NCBI GenBank assembly: GCA_030248215.1
Contig: JASANG010000327.1
Coordinates: 1-64,000, forward strand
Source of the DNA: Enoplolaimus lenunculus
Taxonomy: Eukaryota > Nematoda > Enoplea > Enoplida > Thoracostomopsidae
Reading direction: 5' to 3'
DNA: 64,000 nucleotides
In this document: positions 56,267 through 64,000 of the stretch, piece after piece
How positions within the stretch are numbered: the first letter of the stretch is position 1
Layout of the letters: each line of letters begins with the position of its first letter
Notes under the pieces: generated by a model
Database searches by the model: none
The model's input: the letters and a program-made list of their open reading frames with translations, nothing else
What the model was told of the DNA's origin: nothing
Made by a program: the position numbers and the translations under genes

Positions 56267-57331
56267 ACGGAAAATACCCAAGAAATCTTCATCTCTTCTG
56301 CACTCGTACATTTACTATTACTTTATCAGGTTACTCAAAACACAACAGAAAACGATTTTGGTGTTGTGTTTTGTCTAAAGGTTATACGGACTTTAAGCCA
56401 CCAAGAGTTTTATATTTTGGGCCAGGATTGCTCGAAATTCAATTAACAAACAAATAAAACTAATTAAAATGAATATGGTTTTATATCACGAAATCAAACC
56501 TGAGAACCCAGATATACTGCCGAAAGTCATGAAACTCCAAAATTATCCGGGTGATGAAAGGTTCGGGTACGGGTGGTCACAGGTATGTAGAAGGGATGTA
56601 GCTCCAACCCCCCAGGTTGTCTAAGCAATTTTCATAAACATATGTGTAAAGTGTAAAAATATTTCTTTATGAGGTATGTCATCTTATTGTTAGTTTTGTT
56701 CAAAAGCCGTTCAAGAGCCCAACCGGCATACTCCCAATTCAATATTCTGACGGTGAGGTAAGCGAGGGAAGCTGCTGAACTCTGTAAATTTGAAATGAGT
56801 ACCAAATGGTCACTGTACTTAAATAATTTGAATCGGGTCAGCATTGACTCATTGGGATTTGTGAGCAAAAGGAAAACTTAATTTAAAGTTTAATTTATTG
56901 ATTCGTGCTCACGGCAACTAAACTTGTGATACGAAATCAATCTTGGCTTTTTAACGCAAATCATATTATTTTAGTCAATTTATACAAGAGTGTGCAACTG
57001 GGTGCATTCAGTGTACAAAACAATATGCCAAAAAGACTTGTTGCGTTTTGGGCATACACCTCCCCACTAGGGGGATTGCGGTAAAGCTTGGCAGGGTGTA
57101 GTTGAAAAATAAACTCGCGAGGGAGCAAAAAAATTTAGAAGCGCTAGAGCGGAGTCTGAATGACAATAGTTAGGGAGGTACCAACACGAGTGCGCTGCGC
57201 GAGTTCTTCAATTTCGGCTCGCAGCTGAAGCAGAGGTTAGCAGTGTACGTTCGCATACCAAAAGGCCAATAAGTCGTGCTACAACTGACTTTGGCTTAGA
57301 AACATGCCTATACTACTGTTGCGTGCCTGAT
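56267..57331. other. No gene; family L piece
   Basis: GAGTGTGCAACTGGGTGCAT and TTGTTGCGTTTTGGGC at ~56988-57080 are the start of family L. The rest is unassigned. Confidence 0.5.
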
Positions 57332-57583
57332 CACTGTAAATTCCAATGAATTGATTAATCAATTCAGCTAGTGAGTTAGTTATTTCTGAATTAAAATCAG
57401 TGTACATTAACTGACTCTGAGTTGAGTTGATTATCACTTTGAGTTGAGTTGGCTCTGGGTGAGTAGATTAAGTTACCCAGCTTGTATTGAATCAACTCAA
57501 AATTCTGAGTTACGATAGTCCTAACTCAGACTGAGTGATTCAACTCATTCTGAGTTAAAATCAACTCATTGAAATTTACAGTG
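57332..57583. mobile_element. MITE family E, copy 3
   Basis: Ends CACTGTAAATTCCAATGAA and TTGAAATTTACAGTG. The interior is rich in GAGTTGA/TCAACTC palindromes. Confidence 0.85.
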
Positions 57584-57782
57584 AAGAGTGGCCAGAAAAA
57601 CTGCAAGAACGAATTTTAAAGTAAACTTTAAAGTTATGTTAAACTATACATACACATGGTGAACTTTATAATTTAACCTCATGTTATATTTTGCATTGCC
57701 TTCTGGTACTTGGGCCGTTTTTTCCGTGCCGCAATTGAAGTACTTCGGCATTTTTGAGACCATGGAGCTGTGCTCCTTTAGT

Positions 57783-58288
57783 GGGTTGTGCTAAACTTTT
57801 TCGTGCGGTGCCGTCCGTCGCCGTCCGTCACCGTCCGTCACCGTGCGTCACCGTCCGTCACCGTCCGTCACCGTGCGTCACCGTCCGTCACCGTGCGTCA
57901 CCGTCCGTCACCGTCCGTCACCGTCCGTCACCGTGCGTCACCGTCCGTCACCGTCCGTCACCGTGCGTCACCGTCCGTCACCGTCCGTCACCGTCCGTCA
58001 CCGTCCGTCACCGTCCGTCACCGTCCGTCACCGTGCGTCACCGTCCGTCACCGTCCGTCACCGTCCGTCACCGTCCGTCACCGTCCGTCACCGTCCGTCA
58101 CCGTCCGTCACCGTGCGTCACCGTGCGTCACCGTCCGTCACCGTCCGTCACCGTGCGTCACCGTGCGTCACTATGCATCACCGTCCGTCACCATATAAAA
58201 TCTTACATGAGTAATTCACATACGATACCGCACGGTGACGTACGGCCGAGGACGCCGCCGATCGTCATCAAAAGTATAGCGCCGCCCT
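57783..58288. mobile_element. MITE family H with expanded decamer core
   Basis: Ends GGGTTGTGCTAAACTTTTTC and AAAAGTATAGCGCCGCCC. The GC-rich inverted interior typical of H survives on the right (GGTGACGTACGGCC). The left half is replaced by a 380-bp decamer array. Confidence 0.85.
57811..58190 (+). repeat. 38 tandem copies of a decamer
   Basis: Exactly 38 units in unbroken 10-bp register, mostly CCGTCCGTCA with ten CCGTGCGTCA units (4, 7, 9, 13, 16, 23, 31, 32, 35, 36) and one CTATGCATCA (unit 37). Because 10 is not a multiple of 3, all three plus frames read the same 10-residue repeat, with VRHRPSPSVT-type sequence. These frames are artefacts. Confidence 0.97.
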
Positions 58289-58754
58289 AACAGTGCCTAA
58301 TATGCCATGCACACTGGGGCGAGCATTAAACAGAGCCGACGAATATTTTAACTATATGATTCGTGGTACTGTGTCAATAACCTCTGCACTGTAAAAAAAT
58401 GCAACAATTTCGCTGTGCAAAAACTTCAATTTATAGACAGGATTTGAAAAAAATTCCATTAGCATAGTCGAACTTAGCAACCATACATGCCTATATATTT
58501 AACCTGCAGTGGGAAATAACTTTAGGTTTTTCTGCTCTCAAAAATGAAATAAAGGCATGTTCTCACACGGGTAATTTTTTTGCTGCGAGAACTTGCACGT
58601 CTGAATACGGATGAAAAGAGTCAACTTTAGTATCTTGTTTTAAAAACCAGCAACGCATGATCAGAATATCGGAAATAAGAAAGTTAAATGTCACCCTTAA
58701 TTATGGATCTTATATCTAAAACAATAACTAAATATATTTCAATATAAGTGTTTC
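58289..58754. other. No gene recognised
   Basis: AT-rich spacer. Confidence 0.4.
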
Positions 58755-58910
58755 GGGCCCGTAGCCAAAGGGGGGAAGGGGGCTCAGCCCCCCCACCTGG
58801 AAAAGTTTTGGCCCCCTTAAGAAATTTAAACATAGCTTGTAAGTCAATGAAAACCTTTGTATGCCCCTCCTGAAAATTTTTAGCCCCCCTAAAACCGCTA
58901 CACCCTGCGT
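58755..58910 (+). mobile_element. MITE family A, copy 17
   Basis: Left GGGCCCGTAGCC. The core has GCTCAGCCCCCC and TGCCCCTCCTGAAAATTTTT. The right end is eroded. Confidence 0.85.
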
Positions 58911-59459
58911 CGTCCCAAGAGGGATTTGCTAAAGTCACTGCATGAAACTCCTACCTGGACCCACAAAAAGTGCAGTATAGCTACACAAAAACAGCAATTA
59001 TAGATACCAAAATAAAAAAACAATAAGCGATTTTTTTATGCTGATTCTATGTTTTTATGCAGTAATCAAATCTTCTCGCAACCTTAACTTAATATTCACC
59101 GCAGTTTTGGAGTGAATTTTAGCAAGCGGTTGAGCAAAGAAATTCAATGAACGATAAAAACCTTAAATAATGTGAAAGATTTTCAGCTCATTTTTGCGGT
59201 AAAAATTTCATAACCGACAGAAATGCCTCGTTTGATGTTTGCCCTATTTCGTTTTGGCGGCCTGCCACATAGGGAGGCAAAATACGGCACCACCCCGCGT
59301 AGGTCCCATGTATGCTCCCACGTCCTATTTAAATCGTTGTGTCCAAAGGACAGTACAATCCTGAATCAAGCAATACTATATATTAGTATACTTGGCAAAG
59401 TCCGATCGCTTTTTGAACAACCGATGCTAATTGGCGATTATGGATTCAAAGATACAGTA
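58911..59459. other. No gene recognised
   Basis: The short plus frame beginning at 59223 shows no known domain. Confidence 0.4.
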
Positions 59460-59612
59460 CGAAGGTATAATATGTATGGTCCTTTGCCGTCCATCATCAT
59501 ACGGTATCGTATGTAACTTATTTACGTACGATACCGTACGTGACGTACGGTGACGGTCGGCGCTGGACGGCGATGAACGGCGCCGGACGTCACCAAAACT
59601 ATAGCGCAACCG
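59460..59612. mobile_element. MITE family H, copy 3
   Basis: Right end AAACTATAGCGCAACC. The interior has ATACGGTATCGTATG / CGTACGATACCGTACG and GGCGCCGGACGTCACC. The left end is decayed. Confidence 0.7.
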
Positions 59613-60903
59613 TAAGGCAGAGATGCAAATTTCGAAAGGGTTTCTTTTGTTACGATCTGAACAAGTTAACTAAAACCACTGGACATTAAGTGTACGGAGT
59701 GGTTTGACACCCGATTAAACCCCTGGCTACATCGCTGGGACCAGCTATGTATAAATTGTGAAAACCTATGAATCATAATATGTTATCAGAAAAATATAAA
59801 ATTCGTTATAATTTCTAAGCAAAATTTATTACCAGCGTTGTTTCCGCACTTGAATTGAGATTTTCTCTTAAATTTCAAATCTTCGCATATTTCTAATAGT
59901 CTAAACTACTCGGTTTTCAGCCCAATACGAGTCCACGAGGAAACAGACTGCTTTTCTAACAAATATGTGACAATCTACCAGAAAAACAGGCAAAAGCCTC
60001 GAAATTCACGTTCACAAATTATGCTGACCAGCTGCTTTTCTCATAAAACCTTGTCATTGGCTGAGTTAAAATTGACATTTAACAGCTTCGGTTATTGCGA
60101 TCAAAGCATGATACATAACATTGATAATTTAAAACCACAAATTTTGCCAAAACCCCTTGAAACGAGTGGTTATATCGGGCTGCTTTTGGTTTTTTCATAA
60201 TTTTAATATCGTTTAATTAGTATCTAGTTGACGCTGTGTAGGCCGACATATTACTGGTCTTCATAATATTCATCAAATCACCAGTTAGTAGTAGGTCTTA
60301 AAAGCATTGATGATGAGGTTTAGCACATTTTATTGTACCTGGATAAACTAAGCAAATGTCACCACCGCTGATTGGCCGTTTGAAAATTACTAACTACATT
60401 ATTTATATGTGCTGTACAAAGCCGAAAATACGACACTTTGTTCTTATGCTAATAGCAATGCTAATTGGAAAGATTCCAACTGTGAACGTTTTTTTAGATT
60501 TTTTATTAGGCTCGAGTGATTTGCTTAGTTTACTCGTACAGCCGAGTTATGTTCAGACGTTCATACGACCCCCGGCCCCGAACAACAAGTGTAGTGCCCT
60601 CCTTAAAACTAAAACTGGCTGCTTGATGTTTAGCCGTACTGAGAACATCTAGCGGTTTCATTCGAAATCATAGCATCAAAGCAATGCAGATTCAAAAAAG
60701 TCATTTTTTGAGTCACAGTAGAAAAATTTGAAGAACAACAGTTTCCAAGTTTTGTCGCAGTATTTGTTGTCGTTGAATACTTGGCCGAAGTTTGACAGCA
60801 AAATTGACCGAAAATTACCATTATTTGGTTTCCGCCGAATGGGTAATGGAAAAAAACTTGTCAAAACATAAGCATATTGCATCGTACAGAACCTTTGAAT
60901 GTT
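59613..60903. other. No gene recognised
   Basis: Open frames at 59967-60200 and 60356-60652 (+) have no recognisable domain or convincing start context. Confidence 0.45.
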
Positions 60904-61096
60904 CGGCAAATGCATAGAACAGGGCCGTGTAACAGTAGTATTAAAGTATATTCCTAAGTCCAAGCTGAAGTGTAAACGTGAAAATGAGCTTATACGTAAG
61001 CCTAAGCCTAAGCCTAAGCAAAAAATGCCTAAAGCTTAAGCGTACTCTATTGCAGTCCCGCAGGTAAACGTTCCGTCCCAATATTTGCATGAGCCA
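60904..61096 (+). mobile_element. MITE family G, copy 13
   Basis: Ends CGGCAAATGCATAGAACAGG and ATATTTGCATGAGCC. The core has TAAGCCTAAGCCTAAGCC and a TTAAGCGTACTCTATTGC block. Confidence 0.85.
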
Positions 61097-61487
61097 AATA
61101 GTCCAAAACAAAGGCGTATACAAGTAAAACGGGTTGCGAGTGGCGCATCGAGGAATTTGCAATAAAAGAAGTTGGCAGTTGGCACTGAGAAAAACACTGC
61201 AATATATGGTCTCACTTTTACAACAATATTGGCAAACCATTAACAATGGTTAAGCGAGGCAGTGTCGTTACGTGACAGAAATGAAAGCGGTTATGCAAGG
61301 CACATGCGTCCGCCGTCTTCTGGGTACAAACTCAGGGATGAACATTTTTCCAATCAGGTACCGTGGAAAGAGGCATTGTTTTTGCTCTGCTCAAAGTCGT
61401 CGCTTCCATTTATAAACCATGTTACTTTGCATTCAAGATTGAGTAAAGGCAGGTATGGTGGACACGAGTACAGTAGTTTCAATTTCG
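61097..61487. other. No feature recognised
   Basis: Unassigned spacer. Confidence 0.4.
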
Positions 61488-61696
61488 TGCCCATGTAAAG
61501 ATCAGGTGTGGAACGTTTTTTCTGTGGGAGTAGAATAGAGAAAGCGTATAAGCTTTAGACTATTTTTTGCTTGGCTTAGGTTTAGGCTTAGACTTAGGAA
61601 TAAACTCATCCTTACGCTTAGGTTCAGGCTTAGGCTTAGGCTAAGGCTTAGGAATATGATTATAATACTGTTCCGCCCCTATTCTTTTCATTACCC
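61488..61696 (-). mobile_element. MITE family G, copy 14 (hAT-like)
   Basis: Ends TGCCCATGTAAAGATCAGG and CTATTCTTTTCATTACCC. Flanks CAATTTCG and AAATTTCG form an 8-bp duplication with one mismatch. TTAGGC core. Confidence 0.85.
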
Positions 61697-62737
61697 AAAT
61701 TTCGTAAGCACCATTTAATTATGCCCCTAGAAACGGGAAATTACCAGCTGCAAGTAACTACATCTTATTTGTAATTTTTTCCACTGGACCCAACTTGTAC
61801 ACCTAAAGTCCAAGTCAATTGTACTGCCTCGAAATCAAAGATAGCTTCCAAAGCACAAGCAACGAAATAGCCCGTTGGCTGAGACAACGCCACAAGACTT
61901 CTTGCGACAAAAATCAGCTTATATTCTTCGAAAACCCATAAATCCAGTATCAAATAACACTCGTCGTCTTCCAGTACCTTAGACAAATAAAGACTCGTCT
62001 CAGGTCATGATTGGTGGTACATGCTGAAAAGTTGACACACGAAACTTACCCGTTTACAGATAAGTGCCACCCCAGCAAAGGGGTTAACATCCACCCCATC
62101 CAAAATATCTTTATTAGCTACGGTTGATATGCGATTGAATAATCATTAACGATTTGCAAATGCTAGAGTCCTAACAGCTTATATTTTAGTCGATTTTCAG
62201 CGGTGGGATTCCCACCAATTCAAGGTTTTGGATACGTCCACCTGAAAACTATACGTATACTTATTTGCATATGTACCGCCGCTTGGTATGCTCCAGCGAA
62301 CAAAGAGTTAGAAAGTTTCGTTTGTATCCATTTACCTGCCGACAAGCAGGCAATCTTGGTCTTTTGCCTGATCAAACTGACCTGACATAAATTGTCACAA
62401 GGGTGTTATATTACGTGTAATGAATGCATTAGTTTATATTTATTTATAAAAGACGAACGCGAATCTAATTGAACAATGGTGGAATCCGGTATGGGACAGG
62501 TGTCTTAAAGAAATGTCGCGATGTTTGAGGTGATTCGAAAGGATTTTACATAATGGACAAAAATTTTTCTGAAAAAGGACTCATCTACATTGTTTCCCTG
62601 TGGTTACGGCTTCAGTAGAGTACAGTTGGGAGCCAAATGTGAGTTCAGACTAGTTAATGTGGCGGGGTGATAAATTTGCCTTCGGATAACGTTAAATGGG
62701 CATAACAGCGGACTGAGCCACATTTCGGAATGGCCTT
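61697..62737. other. No confirmed gene; small scraps
   Basis: A minus-strand frame at 61765-61986 has no ATG and no known domain. A weak family A scrap lies at ~62560-62615 and a TATTTTAGTCG piece near 62180. Confidence 0.4.
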
Positions 62738-62762
62738 CTGTAGTGACCCGAATAAAAGGAGA
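62738..62762 (+). mobile_element. MITE family C terminal fragment
   Basis: CTGTAGTGACCCGAATAAAA, the C terminus only. Confidence 0.7.
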
Positions 62763-63049
62763 AGTACAAACATTTGGTTTGGACTGCTACGCAATACCGT
62801 TCGTTTTTATATTCTTTCATTTTTGGCAAAACTCACATGCTCCGAGCATTTGTGTTGCTTGTCATGTCTGTTAATGTTACTTAGTGCAGGGGTGATCGAG
62901 GGCGGCAGCAACCATCCTGCTTAGTATCAGTTCAAATCACATTTCATTCCCTTTGAGAAACCTAACTCAAAACTGACGTAAAATTTTCGCATTAGAAACT
63001 AGTTTTCAAAACAGGAAAACAAAATAGACTATGTTACAAGTAAACAACT

Positions 63050-63175
63050 TCCCCTTTGCGCAGTGTGGGGCTGGCATTTGCTCCGAAATGTTCGGATTTT
63101 AAAACTTTTCGCATATTTGAGCTTCTCGCTACGTCCACTGATCATTTCACACCGCAATTTTAATTTTTGAAAATT
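63050..63175 (+). mobile_element. Family I end fragment
   Basis: GGCTGGCATTTGCTCCGAAA and TTTTCGCATATTTGAGCTTC, matching one arm of family I. It lies ~115 bp before a family L copy. Confidence 0.6.
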
Positions 63176-63289
63176 CCCATTTATACGTACACATTCATCA
63201 AAATGCATTCAAAATGCATACCCGAAAAAACAATTCTTGTCTTTTACATGTAAAATACTCCAAAACTTATTGGTACTATCAAGAGTGGA

Positions 63290-63590
63290 TGATGCAAACT
63301 GGGTACATTCTGTGTAGAAAAGAATGTGCACGGCACGCGTTGCGTTTTTTCCCTACCCCTTTATTTAGAGGGGTTACAACCGGTGCGAACCGCGAGACTT
63401 TATGCGGCATCAAACATACTCCCCATATAGTTTAATTTAGGGTATTCATATGATAGCGACCCCCCCCCCCCGTGAACAAGGGGGGAGGATCGGACAAAAA
63501 AGGCAATGCCCGGTGGTACTTATTGTACCATGCGGTGCCCCAAGAGTTGCACACTATTGTATTATGCACTCTTGGTACAATGAATGCTGC
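63290..63590 (+). repeat. Repeat family L, copy 2
   Basis: GATGCAAACTGGGTACATTC, TGTGTAGAAA, then TGGTACTTATTGTACCATGC and CCCCAAGAGTTGCACAC, in the same order as the minus strand of 7076-7322. Confidence 0.7.
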
Positions 63591-63826
63591 GAGATTCGAG
63601 CAACACTTTTAAGTTTTCGAGTACTGTTCACAGCGAGTCAAGGGTACTCACTTTAAGGCAAAAGTAAAATTTTAAATTTTGCTGTCGTGTCTATTGGTAT
63701 CTGCTATTAACAAAGTAAAGTACAACAATCATATGTCAGCGATGTTTTTTGTCTACAAAACATACTAAATTTAAGCGATCTATTAAACATCATCTATGGT
63801 TTTCGTGATTAAAGATTGATGTTTAA
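63591..63826. other. No feature recognised
   Basis: Unassigned spacer. Confidence 0.4.
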
Positions 63827-64000
63827 ACCCATGTAAAGATCAGGGGCGAAGCGTTTTTCTGACGAACTGCCATATAATAAGCTTAAGCTTTAGACTCTTT
63901 TTTTGCTTAGGTTTAGGCTTAGGCTTAGGTATAAAATCTTTCTTACGGTTATGCTTAGTATTTAGGCTTAGGAATATGATTATGTTACTGTTAACTGCCC
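63827..64000 (-). mobile_element. MITE family G, copy 15 (runs off the edge)
   Basis: Left end ACCCATGTAAAGATCAGG. The core has GCTTAGGTTTAGGC and GGCTTAGGCTTAGG. Cut by the window end. Confidence 0.85.

Noticed and set aside
57754-58290. Three overlapping long plus frames of up to 178 aa
   Set aside because: They are translations of the decamer array in all three frames (10 bp is not a multiple of 3), not proteins.
61765-61986. Minus frame KVLEDDECYLILDLWVF...
   Set aside because: Composition is fair, but there is no ATG, splice support or known domain; too weak to call a gene.

Overview
This is a gene-poor, AT-rich stretch of an animal (invertebrate) genome. The evidence is a spliced Rab GTPase with GT-AG introns, a rhodopsin-like GPCR, chromodomain-bearing Polinton remains, and a very dense load of short non-autonomous DNA transposons. 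The phylum cannot be fixed from sequence alone. Two weak hints point towards Ecdysozoa: an NRF motif in the receptor, as in nematode Srx-type receptors, and short runs of TTAGGC (the nematode telomere repeat) inside many transposons. TTAGGC inside transposons says nothing firm about the telomeres.

Genes. A two-exon Rab1-like gene lies on the minus strand (4673-6677). It carries a natural Gln-to-Leu change at the catalytic glutamine, a non-standard P-loop, a ~65-residue insert before G5 and a Cys-Cys that is not terminal. A single-exon class A-like GPCR of 670 aa lies on the minus strand (36465-38477). An unrecognised two-exon coding segment sits at 27971-28521 (+). The left edge (1 to ~1340) holds a broken Polinton fragment: the integrase C-terminus with chromodomain, and a zinc finger/P-loop ATPase piece. 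A decayed Tc1/mariner transposase lies at ~43.24-43.66 kb.

Repeats. Most of the window is a layered set of MITE-like families. The family letters used in the entries are mine. A: ends GGGCCCGTAGCCAG, ~160 bp, 18 copies. B: ends CAGTGGCGGATCC, 8-bp target duplications. C: ends CTGTAGTGACCCGAATA, ~440 bp, TA target. D: ends CACTGCAAAA, ~200-220 bp near-perfect hairpins rich in TGAGTCA. E: ends CACTGTAAATT. F: ends TACTCTCTAAAAG. G: ends GGCCAATGTAAAG, TTAGGC core. K: ends GGCCCATGTTACTTTAAG, TTAGGC core, perfect 8-bp target duplications. H: ends GGGTTGCGCTATAC, GC-rich; one copy holds 38 tandem decamers. I: ~80-bp inverted ends with GCATATTTGAGC. J: decayed CTCGCTACGC repeat. L: ends with GTGCAAACTGGGTAC. 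Q: ends CAGGGTGCAACCGG, core of CCGGAG hexamers. Families B, G, K and Q have 8-bp duplications and fit hAT. D and E fit CACTA/CMC-like ends. C fits a TA-target element. Insertions into one another are common (B in A, C sequence in B, H in G, D in Q) and give a relative age order.

Other structures are a ~0.95-kb element at 28990-29935 with ~155-175-bp tandem repeats, each opening with an ATGCAAAT octamer and ending near a 12-bp-stem hairpin; a ~0.9-kb foldback at 1829-2740; several minisatellites; and three tRNA-derived sequences. No CRISPR, rRNA or intact tRNA gene was seen. The genes show no operon-like linkage.
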